Shown piece after piece: positions 19,898-32,430 of a stretch of 64,000 nt of DNA. Position numbers and translations under genes: made by a program. The notes under the pieces are model-generated. The model was not told where the DNA came from and ran no database searches. It was given only the letters and a program-made list of their open reading frames with translations. Position 1 is the stretch's first letter; every line of letters starts with the position of its first letter. The DNA comes from Sophora flavescens (Eukaryota; Streptophyta; Magnoliopsida; Fabales; Fabaceae), in the NCBI GenBank assembly GCA_030762895.1, contig CM061070.1, positions 37,907,279-37,971,278 of the forward strand, in the 5' to 3' direction.

Positions 19898-21227
19898 TGA
19901 TAAGCCTCTGGCTCATCTAGTTTTATAGCTAGTATGACCAGGGTTTTGTGCAAATTATATCGTATTTTTACCCAAATTAGATTAGATTGTCCTCAAGCAA
20001 GGTTTTGAGTCTCTAGAGTAGTTTTAAGTTAATTTAGCAAGTTTTAAGTCAAAATAATACACTTATGGTTATTTCCTTGTTTTCAGGTTAAGTAGAAGCT
20101 GAGAAAATAAAGAACAGGGGATTCGCCCCCCGAAAGCCATGCTCGCCACGCGACCCGAAGCTCGATTGTTCCAAGAAATTACTAAGTCTCGGGTCGCCTC
20201 GCGAAGAAGGTCTCGCCCGCGAGTCTTCCAAACCTGAAAAAGTCGAGAGACGATCACGGCTTGCCCGTGTTGAAGGTCATGGCCGTGGCAGTTTTGAAGC
20301 CGAAGAGTCTCGCCTCCGAGCATCCATTCGCCTCGCGAGTCCGGGAAGTCGAGAGCATCACGGTTAGGCCCCGATGGCCATAACGGGCGTAAGGAGGAAA
20401 CTCTTCATATCCTCGCCTCGCGAGAGACACTTCGCCTCGCGAGAATGCAAAGGGTTCTTGACGAGTTCATGAAATTCGCCTCGCGAATGTTTGTTAGCCT
20501 CATGAGCCTTCGAATTCTGAATTTGTATAAAAAGGCTTTTCGAACATTTTGTAAAAACTTTTGCTTCTCCAACTTTCTCGATATACATTTTTTCTCGTGA
20601 TTTCGTTTTTGCTATGGAGCACTAAGTCCTATGATTAGTCTCTTGTTTGAGGATCCTATATACTTGAGGTTATGTAAATCCCTGTTTTAATTGCTTTTCC
20701 CTCTTCAATACCATACTTTGTATTTCTGTTTGCTTAATTCAGAGTATCTTGTATTGTATTGATTTATCTCTCGTGATATCATGTTCCTATAATTAATCGC
20801 ATCCGCTTAATTTGCGTGTGTACATTTCGTGTTCGCTTAGTTCACGAAGGGCTTAATCCCGTTTGCTTAATTCGGGAATAGGGACATGTATCTGTGGTAG
20901 TCGTTTCGCTTGTAAATTGCTACTACAACCAGGAGGGGATAAGAATCTGCTTAGGGCTTGGGTTTACATTAACCAAGGATAGTTGGGAATTCTTGATGAT
21001 GAGATTAATCGTTGTTTGATAATTGATAATCTCCTTTCAACCGCCTGTTTTTGATTGCTCTGTTTTGTTTGTTTCTTAATTGCATTCCAATCCAAACCCC
21101 CCTAAAACTGAATCTTGTGAAAGATAATATACTCAGAGTCCTTGATAGATGACATCCGAGTTGTCGCACTAGACTACGATTTTAAACCCGCTCGTCCTTT
21201 TTGGCGCGGCTGGCTGACAAGCGACTA
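19898..21227 (+). repeat. D 5' LTR
   Basis: About 1330 bp. CG-rich words (GCCTCGCGAG, TCGCCTCGCGAATG, GATCACGGCTTGCCCGTG) fill 20120-20510, then TATA box TATAAAAAGG at 20526-20535. Compared with the 3' LTR it differs repeatedly at CTG/CAG words in this block. Confidence 0.88.
20526..20535 (+). promoter_or_regulatory. TATA box of D 5' LTR
   Basis: TATAAAAAGG directly after the CG-rich block; copy TATAAAAGGT at 28881-28890. Confidence 0.65.
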
Positions 21228-21233
21228 AAAAAT

Positions 21234-21251
21234 TGGCGCCGTTGTCGGGGA
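21234..21251 (+). promoter_or_regulatory. D primer-binding site (tRNA-Asp type)
   Basis: TGGCGCCGTTGTCGGGGA, one base different (T for C) from the sites of T and C. Confidence 0.88.
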
Positions 21252-21379
21252 CTCGAGTTGTTATTTTTCTCAATTTGTTTTTATTTTATTTCCTTTTCTT
21301 TCTTTTATTTTCTGTTCTGTTTTGAATTGGTCCGGCTACTAGGTCTCATTGCCTCGAATCGTGTGATTTTGACCGGAAA

Positions 21380-22548
21380 TTGAAAGAACATTGCACACAC
21401 TCCTTAGGGAATTTCGGGCTAGCACTAGTAGTAATTCCAATTTTAAAACTGCTTTTGAAAACATGGGAGACCAGGGAGGACATTAAGGCAGCTTGCTGCC
21501 CCGATGTCAACTATAATGGATTATGTATTTCTTATCCTGGTGCTGACACCCCTTTTGAACTGAAATCTGGTTTTATTCACCTGTTGCCCAAGTTTAATGG
21601 TCTTGCAGGTGAGGATCCACACAAGCACTTGAAAGAATTCCAAGTTGTATGCTCCACAACCTCGAGAGCGAGAGGAGTCACTGAGGACAGTATCAAGCTA
21701 AAGGCTTTTCCATTTTCATTCCAAGGAGCTGCAAAGGATTGGCTATTGTACCTTGAGCCTAACTCCATCACCACTTGGAATGGTTTGAAGAGGGTGTTTC
21801 TAGAAAGGTATTTTCCTGCTTCACGAGCTGCTTCAATAAGGAAAGAGATATGTGGCATCAGGCAAGGGAACGAGTCACTAGCTGAATACTGGGAAAGGTT
21901 CAAACATTTGGTCTCTAGTTGCCCTCAGCATCAAATTTCTGAACAACTCCTGATCCAATACTTTTATGAAGGATTGTTGCCTATGGATAGGAATCGTTGG
22001 ATGCCGCTAGTGGGGAGCATTAGTTGATAAGACCCTTGCTGCTAAGCAACTTATTGAGAACATGTCGTTGAATTCCCAATGAGTTTTCTACAAGAAGAAA
22101 TTCAGTTGAGTCAAGAGGTGTGCATGAGATTCATAGTTCATCTTCTAACCAAGCCGCCCTTGAGAATAGATTGGATGAGCTGACTTCCTTTGTAAGACAA
22201 TTGGCAATAGACAAGGTTCAGCCGGCAAAGTTATGTAGCATGTGCAATACACCTGAGCATCCATTTGATCCATGCCCGATCCAGAGAGAAGAATTTGTCA
22301 GGGAAGTACCCCAGGCTTATGCAGTGAACCCCTATAATCAAGGAGGCAGTCAGAATCGGTACAGCATTCCAGACCTCTCTACTAATAGGTATCATCCTAG
22401 CTGGAGAAATCACCCTAATCTGCGGTATGGGAACTCTTCCCAACAACAGCCGATGGCACCTCAGAATCATCCTCCAGTGTCCACTTCTACACCTTCTGGA
22501 CCATCATTAGAAGACTTGGTAAAGCAAATAGCTGCATCTAGTGTATAG
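21380..22548 (+). pseudogene. D gag (Athila-like), frameshifted
   Basis: Gag core HLLPKFNGLAGEDPHKHLKE, FPFSFQGAAKDWLLYLEP, FLERYFPASRAASIRKEI and the zinc knuckle CSMCNTPEHPFDPC (CX2CX4HX4C, near 22238) are clear, in more than one frame. A frame change near 21430-21480 separates the N-terminus, another near 21990 precedes the linker, and a TAG at about 22546 (probably from CAG) ends the knuckle-containing frame. Gag would package element RNA in the cytoplasm; this copy cannot make the full protein as written. Confidence 0.85.
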
Positions 22549-23465
22549 TTTCAGCAGAGGACAGATGCTAGTATTCAAGATTTGAGGACACAGATTGGAC
22601 AGTTGGCCACATCCATGAATAGCATACAACAAGGTCAAGGGACAAACCAGCTGCCTGCACAGCCAGTGATAAATCCTAATGCCTCCAACCCTAATGTGAG
22701 TGTCATCTCTCTGAGATCTGGAAAGGTTGTTGAGGCCACTTCTGAAAAGGATGAAGAAACTGTTAAGGCTACTCCTGAGCCTACTGTTGAGGCTACTCCT
22801 GAGCCTGTGGTTGAATTTGAAACTGAGAGAGTGTATAGACCACCCATTCCATTCCCACACATAATTCAGAAAAATTTGAAGATGGGTTGTGAAAATAAAG
22901 AGAAGGAGATTCTTGAGGTTTTCAGAAAAGTAGCTGTTAATATTCCACTGTTGGATGTGATCAAGCAAGTGCCCAGATATGCTAAATTTCTGAAGGACCT
23001 ATGCACTAACAAGAGGAAGATGAAGACTAATGAGAGGGTTGACTTGGGAATGAATGTCTCAGCGATTATCCAGTCAAAGATAGAGAGAGTTGCTTCTATA
23101 GGCCCTAATCAAGCATCGCCACAAAAGTGCAAGGATCCAGGCACCTTCACTATCCCATGCACTATTGGGGACAAGAAGTTTGAGAAATGCATGCTTGGAC
23201 TTGGGAGCATCAATCAATGTCATGCCTACCTCCATCTTTAATAACCTTGATCCGGGGCCATTGCGGTACACAGGTCTTACCATTCGATTGGCTAACAGAG
23301 GACCGAGTGCCCGACCCATGGGGATGGTAGAGGATGTCCTAGTGCAAGTTGATGATTTGATATTCCCTGCAGACTTCTATATCCTAGATATGGCAAGGAG
23401 AGACTCGATCCAAGAGATCACCCATAATCTTGGGGAGACCGTTCATGATGACATCCAAGACCAAG
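22549..23465 (+). pseudogene. D gag C-terminus and protease
   Basis: From 22582 a frame runs through a linker with repeated ATPEPTVEATPEP words, then FRKVAVNIPLLDVIKQVPRYAKFLKDLC, matching the pre-protease region of T. Protease begins FTIPCTIGDKKFEKC. A one-base insertion near 23190 moves the catalytic part (LDLGASINVMPTSIF) to the frame of 23165-23470, which continues to FPADFYILDM and breaks again near 23395. The active-site motif itself is intact. Confidence 0.83.
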
Positions 23466-24190
23466 ATTGATGTTTATGATGGGACTATGTCGATGGAGTT
23501 TGGTGGTATTGTGGCCAAATTCAAGATTTTTGATGCTATGAAGCACCCAAAGAGAGGAGCACTCTGTATTCCACTTAGAGTTCTTTGTCCGAACTCATTG
23601 AGGACACTCATGATGACCTTATTTCTGATTTTCCTGTTATTTCTGGTTTTGATGATGTATATACTTGTACTAACTGCACTAACACTAACCCATGTTCTGT
23701 TTGTTCGAGTTTTTGGATTTAACCTTGCAGGGGGTGAGGATGATAGTGATAGTGATAATGAGAGTGGAGCTGTCCACTCAGAGAAATCCTTGACCCTATG
23801 GCTGCTCCCAATGCACCATCTGTTGAGCGACCACCTCCTTTGGAACACAAACCACTTCCCGAGAACTTAAAGTATGCCTACTTGGGGAGGGATGCAACAT
23901 TGCCAGTCATCATTTCCTCCGGCCTCAACTCGATCGGGAAGACAAGCTTTTAGAAGTTCGAGGAAGAACAAGAAGGCCATTGGGTGGACATTGGCCGATA
24001 TTCCAGAATTAGCCCCTCCGGATGCATGCACAGAATTTTTCTTGGAGGATGGGGCTAAGCCGATCAGACAGCCCAAAGGCGACTTAACCCACCGATTCCG
24101 GATGTGGTAAAGAAAGAGGTGACTAAGCTTCTACAAGCGGGTATTATCTATCCCATCTCGATAGTTCTTGGGTAAGTCCCGGTTCAAGTT
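23466..24190 (+). pseudogene. D protease-RT linker
   Basis: Contains TKIDVYDGTMSMEFGG (end of protease) followed by an acidic segment around 23740-23770 and, near 23930-24115, the region expected just ahead of RT (PPDACTEFFLEDGAKPIRQPKG). Several frame changes; no single frame spans it. Confidence 0.65.
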
Positions 24191-24900
24191 GTACCAAAGA
24201 AGTCCTGGTCTAACAAGTAGTTAGGAATGAGAATAATGAACTTGTGCCTACTAGAGTCCGGAATAGGCTGGAGAGTTTGTATAGACTATAGGAAGCTAAA
24301 CCAGGCCACCCGAAAGGATCATTTTCCTTTGCCGTTCATAGATCAGATGCTAGATCGGCTGGCTGGTCAGTCCCATTATTGTTTTCTAGATGGCTTTTCC
24401 GGGTATTTCCAGATTCATATTGCCCCTGAGGATCAGGAAAAGACCACCTTCACGTGCCCCTTCGGTACGTTTGCTTATAGGAGGAAGCCTTTTGGCCTCT
24501 GTAATGCTCCTGGCACCTTTCAAAGATGCATGCTTAGTATTTTCTCTCATTTTATTGAAAATTGCATAGAGGTGTTTATGGATGATTTTACTGTGTATGG
24601 CTCCTCTTTTGATGCTTGTTTGCATAGTCTAGATCTAGTTCTTCAGAGATGCATTGATACTGATTTGATTCTGAATTATGAGAAATGTCATTTCATGGTA
24701 GAACAGGGGATAGTATTGGGTCATGTAATTTCCCGAGAGGGTATTTCTGTGGATCCTGCAAAAATAAATGTAATTGCTTCATTGCCTTACCCATCTTGCG
24801 TACGCGAGATCCGTTCCTTTCTTGGACATGCAGGTTTCTACAGGCGCTTTATAAAGGACTTCAAAGAAGATAGCACCGCCATTGTCAAATCTGCTGAAAA
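24191..24900 (+). pseudogene. D reverse transcriptase
   Basis: One frame (24227-24904) carries most RT motifs: GWRVCIDYRKLNQATRKDHF, FLDGFSGYFQIHI, FCTCPFGTFAYRR-type block (TFTCPFGTFAYRRKPFGLCN), the catalytic FMDDF within EVFMDDFTVYG, and LGHVISREGISVDPAKI. The upstream strand (NELVPTRVRN) is in another frame. RT copies element RNA into DNA in the particle. Catalytic aspartates are present; the frame is lost after FYRRFIKDF. Confidence 0.88.
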
Positions 24901-25330
24901 ATGATGCCCTGTTCCAGTTTGATGAAAAGTGCAAAGAGTCATTTGACTATCTCGAAGAAGGTGTTGACTTCTACCCCTGTCATCCAGCCCCAGATCGACA
25001 CTCCCGTTTGAACTGATGTGTGATGCTTCAAATTTTCTTTGTGGGGGCAGTTCTGGCACAAAGGGTGGGCAAGGTTGCCCATGTAATTCACTATGCTTCT
25101 AGGACCCTAGATGCCGCCGTGCAAATTACACAACCATCGAGAAAGAGTCTGCTAGCTATTGTATTTGCACTTGACAAGTTTAGGTCTTATTTGCTAGGTT
25201 CTAGGGTGACTGTTTTTATTGACCATGCAGCTTTGAAATATCTTTGAAGAAGCCGGAAGCTAAGCCAAGACCGATCGGTGGATGCTTTTGCTTTGAGAAT
25301 TCAATGTGGAGATAAAGGATAAAAGTGGAG
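24901..25330 (+). pseudogene. D RNase H
   Basis: ELMCDASNF (first catalytic Asp) lies near 25010, and VIHYASRTLDAAVQ through FALDKFRSYLLGSRVTVFIDHAALKYL is read at 25079-25247. Frame changes separate them; the final ADHLSRIARDE word is in the next frame (near 25345). Degrades the RNA strand of the hybrid in a functional element. Confidence 0.83.
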
Positions 25331-26690
25331 CTGAAAATCTGGTAGCAGATCATTTGAGCAGGATAGCAAGGGATGAGGATACTTTGCCCATCCAAGATGA
25401 TTTCCCTGATGAGAGATTGTTACATATGTATGGGGTAACCCCCTGGTTTGCTGACATTGTAAATTTTCTAGTTGCTGGTGTTGTTCCTGCAGGTACAAGT
25501 AGACAAAAGTTCCACAAGCTGAAGAGCGATGCAAAGTATTATGTGTGGGATGACCCCTATCTATGGAGTTTTGCAGTGACCAAGTTATTTGGAGGTGTGT
25601 ACCCGATCATGAGAAGGAGTCCATCCTGCATTTCTCACATGCATCTCCAGTTGGAGGACACTTTGGACCTCAAAGGACAGCAAGAAAAGTCCTGGACTCC
25701 GGGTTCTACTGGCCCACAATTTTCAGGGATTCATATGAGGTATACAAGAACTGTAAAGAATGTCAAATAACAGGCCCTGCAATCACTCGTAGGAGTGAGA
25801 TGCCTCAGCAGCCAATGCTTTATTGTGAGGTCTTTGATGTGTGGGGGATGGACTTCATGGGTCCTTTTCCCCCTTCTTTTGGTTTTGTATATATTTTGTT
25901 GGCTGTAGATTATGTTTCAAAGTGGGTGGAAGCAATCCCCACTAGGACTAACGATGCTCAGATTGTTTCAAAATTTGTTAGGTCCAACATCTTTTGCAGG
26001 TTTGGCATACCCAAGGCCATCATCAGTGACCTGGGCACACATTTTTGCAATGAGAACCTTGGAGGCCTTACTCGGAAAATATGGAGTTGTACATAGAGTG
26101 TCTCATCGCTTACCATCCCCAAACCAATGGCCAGGCAGAAATATCAAACGGGGAGATTAAGCAAATTCTGGAGAAGATGGTGCAGCCAAACGAGAAGGGA
26201 ATGGAGCCGCCTCCTGGAAGACGCACCGTGGGCCCGAGAGGACTGCTTTTAAAACACCTATAGGGATGTCCCCCTTCCGGCTAGTTTTTGGCAAGGCATG
26301 CCACCTCCCGGTGGAAGTTGAGCATAGAGCATATTGGGCAAGTAAAGTGTTGCAACTTGGACATGAAGAAATCGGTGTTGAGAGAAAACCGCAATTGCAG
26401 CAACTTGAGGAGCTTAGGCTTGAAGCTTATGAGAGCTCCAGGATGTATAAAGAGAGAACAAAACTTTTTCATGATAGAATGATTGTTAGGAAAGAATTTT
26501 TGTGGGTCGAAAGTCTTATTGTTTAATTCCCGCTTTGAGATTGATGGTGGGAAGCTTAGGTCTAAATGGGATGGCCCTTTTGTTGTGACTAATGTGTTTC
26601 CTTATGGTGCAGTGGAGATTCAAAGTACAGTACCAACAAGACTTTCAAGGTTAACGGGCAAAGGTTGAAGCCGTTCCATGGTGTGGATGT
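25331..26690 (+). pseudogene. D integrase
   Basis: The zinc-binding HHCC motif is read at 25563 onward (HASPVGGHFG with CKECQ). The core Asp residues are in VWGMDFMGPFP and IISDLGTHFCN (DLGT where DGGT is usual), and the Glu in HPQTNGQAEISN near 26100 after a frame change. The C-terminal part has SPFRLVFGKACHLPVE, then LFNSRFEIDGGKLRSKWDGPF in another frame. All catalytic residues are present, but the reading frame changes at about 26090, 26250 and 26510-26520. The last segment corresponds to the part fused to protease in T. Confidence 0.86.
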
Positions 26691-28250
26691 CACTTGACCT
26701 GCGGATGCTAATGTTGAGGAGCTATCTTTGGATGCTCCACCTTACACTGATGCTTGATCAGGGAGTTTCTTTTCCTTTCCCTCACTCTGAGTGTAAAGTC
26801 TGTTGTTGTTCATTGGGGACAATGCATGTTTTAAGTGTGGGGGAGGGAACTAGTTGTAGTTTTTCTCTTCTTTGAATAAAGTTTTCTTTTCTTTGAATAA
26901 AGCTCCTGAATAATTTGAGAAGCTCAGGAGCATTTGTGTGTTAAGTTTTAGTTGGCAAGTTTGCTAGATTTTGATTGATGTTGCACAGATTGCTTGCATG
27001 ATTGATATGTGATGATTCCCCCTAGGCTGAAAAATTTGAAAAATTTTGTGATTCCCATGTGAAATTGAAAACTGAACTTTGGGATTTTGTTATGATAGCA
27101 TGATGAATGATAAGTTTGGGGTGATAGGGAGCACACACTAGGGATAGTATCTCTTTCAAACAATTTGCATGAATGTCCAGGTGAGGTTTTGAGCCTCCAA
27201 CATGTTTCAAAATGTGTGAAAATCACTTTCAAGTTGCACTTCCCTGGATTTGATTGAATCTCTTTTTGGTTTGCATGATTATATGTTTGCTTCAGATGAT
27301 TTAGGCATTTTCTTTGTAAATAGCTACTTAGCCTGAATAAACCAATTCCTAAAGCATGTTCCCTAGTTAGCCCTTTTGAGCCTATTAGCCTGTTAGTTCT
27401 TGATAACCTAATGTTATAAGCCCAAAAATCTGGAAAACCATGTTAATCCGATCTTAGGATTAGGAGAGCATGTAATCTTAGAATGGGTGCAAGAACTAAA
27501 GTTTGGGGTGGCTGCAAGGTGTAATATGTTGTTTGGATTGAGAAAAAAAGAAAAAAAGAGTTGGAGCCAAAAGCTTGTGAAAGAAAAAGTGTACAAATGT
27601 TGGAAAAAAAATACAAAAATACAAAAATGCCAAAAAGAAATAAAAAGAGCTGTAGCCACCCAGAAGTGTAAAGAAAAAAAAAATTTTAAGAAAGGAACTT
27701 GAGTGGAATTTCAAAAGTGTAAATATAGTTCATGCTCTCTTAGTTCCTAGGGTCTTCAGCTTAGTTCCTTTGTATATCCTACCCTTAACCAGGCCCCATT
27801 ACAACCCATAAAAGACCTGTTGATGTTGCTTGCATGTTTTCTGTGGGAGCCATTTTGAGATGAAAAGTAAATTTTTGGGAAGTGTACTTGAAAAGTGAAA
27901 CTGAGTGCAAGTTGTTAGCCTGACATAAACTGAGTGACTGAGTGAACAAATAATGCCCTTGTGAGGAAGGCAATTGTTTGGATTTGGTGATCTCCCTCTT
28001 GTGTGCGACTTAGATCCCCTGCTTAGATTTCTGATTGTTTTCATGATGAAACTCTCAAATGTTTGGAATAAATGAATATGGGGATTGCTCTGTTTGAAAA
28101 GGGGGAATCAATGAAGAAAAACTGTTTTGATGTATTGCTTGAATGTGTGCAATGTTGATTGAATCTTTTGAGCTTGCCAGGTCTTGAGTCTTTTTGATTT
28201 TTGAGTCTTAGTTTGCTTGGGGACAAGCAAAGTTTAAATTTGGGGTATTT
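26691..28250 (+). other. D 3' noncoding region and polypurine tract
   Basis: 1.5 kb with no supported frame. It begins with the GGGGACAATGCATG motif (26816) and GTGGGGGAGGG purine run (26838), carries words shared in reverse orientation with T1 1530-2870, and ends with GGGGACAAGC and the purine tract before TGATAAGCC at 28251. Confidence 0.75.
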
Positions 28251-29592
28251 TGATAAGCCTCTGGCTCATCTAGTTTTATAGCTAGTATGACCAGGGTTTT
28301 GTGAAAATTATATCGTATTTTTACCCAAATTAGATTAGATTGTCCTCAAGCAAGGTTTTGAGTCTCTAGAGTAGTTTTAAGTTAATTTAGCAAGTTTTAA
28401 GTCAAAATAATACACTTATGGTTATTTCCTTGTTTTCAGGTTAAGTAGAAGCTGAGAAAATAAAGAACAGGGGATTCGCCCCGCGAAAGCCATGCTCGCC
28501 ACGCGACCCCGAAGCCTGACTGTTCCAAGAAATTGCTAAGTCTCTGGGTCGCCTCGCGAAGAAGGTCTCGCCCCGCGAGTCTTCCAAACCTGAAAAAGTC
28601 AGAGACGATCACGGCTTGCCCGTGTTGAAGGTCATGGCCGTGGCAGTTTTGAAGCTGAAGAGTCTCGCCTCGCGAGCATCCATTCGCCTCGCGAGTCTGG
28701 AAGTCAGAGAGCATCACGGTTAGGCCCTGATGGCCATAACGGGCGTAAGGAGGAAACTCTTCATATCCTCGCCTCGCGAGAGACACTTCGCCTCGCGAGA
28801 ATGCCAAGGGTTGCCGAGAGTTCATGAAATTCGCCTCGCGAATGTTTGTTCGCCTCATGAGCCTTCCGAATTTGAATTTGTATAAAAGGTCATTTCCGAA
28901 CATTTTGTAAAAACTTTTGCTTCTCCAACTTTCCCGATATACATTTTTCTCTCGTGATTTCGTTTTTGCTATGGAGCACTAAGTCCTAGGATTAGTCTCT
29001 TGTTTGAGGATCCTATATACTTGAGGTTATGTAAATCCCTGTTTTAATTGCTTTTCCTCTTCAATACCATACTTTGTATTTCTGTTTGCTTAATTCGGGA
29101 GTATCTTGTATTGTATTGATTTATCTCTGGTGATATCATGTTCCTATAATTAATCGCATCTGCTTAATTTGCGTGTGTACATTTCGTGTTCGCTTAGTTC
29201 ACGAAGGGCTTAATCCCGTTTGCTTAATTCGGGAATAGGGACATGTATCTGTGGTAGTAGTTTCGCTTGTAAATTGCTACTACAACCGGGAGGGGATAAG
29301 AATCTGCTTAGGGCTTGGGTTTACATTAACCAAGGATAGTTGGGAATTCTTGACAGTAGATTAATCGTTGTTTGATAATTGATAATCTCCTTTCAACTGC
29401 CCTGTTTTTGATTGCTCTGTTTTGTTTGTTTCTTAATTGCATTCCAATCCAAACCCCCCCCCCCCCCCTAAAACTGATTTTTGTGAAAGATAATATTCTC
29501 AGAGTCCTTGAGAGACGACATCCGAGTTGTCGCACTAGACTACAGTTTTAAACCCGCTCGTCCTTTTTGGCGCGTGATCGACAGCGCGACCA
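28251..29592 (+). repeat. D 3' LTR
   Basis: About 1342 bp, same design as the 5' LTR. It has a run of 15 C at 29454-29468 where the 5' LTR has six. The right boundary is set at GCGACCA by alignment and is uncertain by a few bases. Confidence 0.85.
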
Positions 29593-29993
29593 AATCTTTT
29601 TGGCCAATGTGGATATGTAACTCCAAAGTCATACTCCCAATATAGATGGATCCACATGCATTCCGAGTAGTGAGTCGCATTGCATTATATAATTGATGTA
29701 TGTGATATATTGGTTGTGTTGGTATGATGATGTATATTGTGTTGCTTGTTGTATATTCATCTTACCAACTATCTTGTTGCGGTTATGTTTATATATATGG
29801 TTCTTACTCCCCGTTTTCTGTTGTTTTCTTGCATGTATCTTTTGGTTATGCAGAGGACGGTGAACAGCTTGTTGATGAGTGACTCTGAGGAGCCACTACT
29901 CGTAGTTTAGTTTGGTGTAGTTTATGTTGTTATCCGAATTTTCGGAATATGGTTATACCAGCTCTGTAATATGACATCGGGGTTAGGTCTCGT
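29593..29993 (+). repeat. E 5' LTR, segment 3
   Basis: Continuation of the E LTR between D and F, ending in the CTCGT duplication (29989-29993) of F. No frame or RNA gene seen. Confidence 0.65.
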
Positions 29994-31856
29994 TGTTAAG
30001 TCATAAAGCGTCTGACTCGTCATGCGTCTGACTCTCACTCCTGTGGCCCATGTGTGTTTTGATGAACCCAAACATTATGCAATCAGTTTTACATTGAACC
30101 ACCTGAATATTGCTAATCATCTGCTTGAGTTGTGTAGCCAAAGCATTCTATCTTAGCAGATCAAGTCAATAAAAGATTTTGAAAGAATCAAAAGGTTGTA
30201 TACAAGCGTCTGACTCAAAGTCGACTAAGTACAATGCGTCAAAAGCCTGACTCACACTGAATCCTATATCAACATCTCTCAGACTCATCAAAATATGAAA
30301 AAGAGCAGCTAGTAGTAGTATCAAAGCAAAGCAGTCAATGACTATCAACTTCACCGAAAGCTAAAGGAAAAGGACTTATCCATTCAATAAGCAAAAAAAG
30401 GAATAGAAAGTATCAAGCAATACTCTTATAAGAAGACTGTTCGTTCTTACAAGGCTGCCTGTGCTTATTGAAGACCAAGAAGCCTGTAGTAGTTATCAAG
30501 TCAAACTAATGATCAAAGTATTCGAAGAATACAAACACTATCTTCTAAAGGAAGTTGAAAGAATAAGGATCAAGATTACAGATCAGAACAAGACAAATAA
30601 GTCTCACTTCAAAGAAGCGTCTATCTCTCTCAGTATGCGTCTAAGCTTCTGACAAAGTCATAATCACTCTTCTAACAGATTAACTTGTTTGATTCAAAAG
30701 ATATTCAAACATCCACAAGCTTAGAATATGTAAAACGCTAAGTCACCTTCGGTATTATTGAAGCACGAGCTAAGGAGAAAAGCTCTCTATGAAGGAATCA
30801 CTTAATCTTTGATTCAAGAGTAAGAGCGATTTGAAATATAGTTAATTAAATTTTAAAGAAGTTTATTAATATATTTCTTATCTTCAATCAAAATCAGAGA
30901 AAGGAGAAAAGACAAAAGGGCAAGGCTACAGAAAATCATTCCTTAAGTAAGAAAGAGAAAAACCACTTTATCTGAGCTTTTCTAAGTGTTGCACAAATAA
31001 GGAAAGAACGCTGCCCAAAACCAGAAAAGTATATCTTCTATCATCAAGGAGTCTCCAACGTTCTTCAAAGCATTTATTATCAAGTCAGGACGGCTGTTTC
31101 CTGAAGAACAAAGCTGAATACCTTTAAATACATCTCAACGGATCTCTGTGATCAAATATAAATAGAAGAAGTCGAAGACTGAACACGGCAGTGAAAAAGA
31201 GTGACACAATAGTAAGCAACCAGAGAAAGACAATATTTACTCATCAGTGATAAATATATATTACTCAAGAACAATATTCATCTTATAAAATCTATAGCTG
31301 AAAGCCTTGATCACTCACATATCTTCTTCACACTCTGAAAATCATTTGAAGAAGAACTCATCTGCAACTCACCAAGTTCCAAGCTCATACTCACTCTCTG
31401 TGGTGTTAAATGATTGGTTGAATTGCTTTGTAACTTTGAAGCTGTGCTTCAAAACTCTATGAGCCCGAAGAGGCTTGTTTCAAGAATACTTGTTGAGCCT
31501 GAAGAGGCAAGGTGTGCAAACAATACTTGTGGTTGAGCCTGGAGAGGGTAGGTGTGCAAATAATACTTGTCTGTAACCTTGATCAATTATAGTGTTAAAA
31601 TTTGGTGAAACCAAGGACTGGATGTAGCCCAAAGTTTGTGGGTGAACCAGGATAAATCTTTAAGTATACTCTTTCCCTAACCCTTACTGTTTTAAGTAAC
31701 TAACTCGGGTGTGTTAAATAGTTGCTGGTGAGTTTGTTGAGAAAGGCGTCTGTCTTTAACCATCTCACATTCACCGATTCTGTTTTGTGCTTCTTACACT
31801 CTAATTTTTGAAAACACTATTCAACCCTCCTTTTAGTGTTGTTTTGTGCTATTTCA
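29994..31856 (+). repeat. F 5' LTR
   Basis: 1863 bp from TGTTAAGTCATAAAGCG to TGCTATTTCA. It carries scattered GCGTCTGACTC words and TATA-like ATATAAATAGAAG at about 31157. Confidence 0.92.
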
Positions 31857-31858
31857 GT

Positions 31859-31870
31859 TGGTATCAGAGC
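31859..31870 (+). promoter_or_regulatory. F primer-binding site (tRNA-Met type)
   Basis: TGGTATCAGAGC two bases after the LTR terminus, complementary to initiator tRNA-Met, standard for copia elements. Confidence 0.9.
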
Positions 31871-31950
31871 TCAACCTCTGGGTTGAGCACCTCACAATGT
31901 AGAGGAAAAGATTCTGAAGAATAGCAAGTGAAGCAGCCTCCAGCAATAAT

Positions 31951-32430
31951 ATGTACATTCAGGGTACAAATCTCATCAAACCACCCATGTCCAATGGAAA
32001 GGATTACAAGTACTGGAAAAGTAAGATGAAAATGTTCATTGAGTCAAGTGACTTAGATCTTTGGGAAATTATATCTCAAGGACCATACAGTCCAACTGAT
32101 GAAAGTGGAAATGCTATTCCAAGAAGCAGATGGACATCAGATCACAAAAATATAGTTCAGTTTAATGTCAAAGCAAAATATCTTCTTGTATGTTCTTTTA
32201 GTAGGTCTGAATACGATAAAGTCAGTAGTTGTGAAACAACCAAAGACATTTGGAACAGATTTGCGGAACTATATGATGAAGATGTTGTTGTCAAAGAAAC
32301 ATCTGAAGAAAGATCAGTTAACAATGTTGACAAGCTTCCATCTTCCAGTACACCAAAAGATCAACATTCTCAAAATGATGATGAAGATGAAGAAGTTTTT
32401 GAAGCAACCAGAAAGATGAGAAGAATCTAG
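31951..32430 (+). pseudogene. F gag, N-terminal part (copia type)
   Basis: 159 codons starting MYIQGTNLIKPPMSNGKDYKYWKSKMKMFIESSDLDLWEI, typical of copia/Sirevirus Gag, with TTKDIWNRFAELYDE further on, then an acidic segment and stop at 32430. Normal Gag continues to the zinc knuckle found at 33012; between them there are several stops and the segment 32758-32970 has a coiled-coil-like frame (EVLKLQKKVEELTNDL). Confidence 0.8.

Larger units (their letters stand above)
19898..29592 (+). mobile_element. Element D: Athila-like Ty3-gypsy with complete but frameshifted gag-pol
   Basis: LTRs 19898-21227 and 28251 to about 29592, tRNA-Asp primer site, Gag, protease, RT, RNase H, integrase and a 1.5-kb 3' noncoding part ending in a purine tract. 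LTR starts share TGATAAGCCTCTGGCT with T. The right LTR boundary is uncertain: alignment of the two LTRs stops near GCGACTA/GCGACCA, and the flanks give only GTTCT against AATCT, so no clean duplication. It is the closest thing here to a coding-complete element, but with at least six frame breaks. Confidence 0.88.

Noticed and set aside
21234..21251. tRNA gene fragment suggested by similarity to tRNA-Asp 3' end
   Set aside because: Only 18 bases match, in the complementary sense next to an LTR: it is a primer-binding site, as at 6488, 11912, 15902 and 18368.
22507..22968. 153-codon minus-strand frame opposite D gag-protease
   Set aside because: Antisense shadow of the D gag-protease linker; no independent features.
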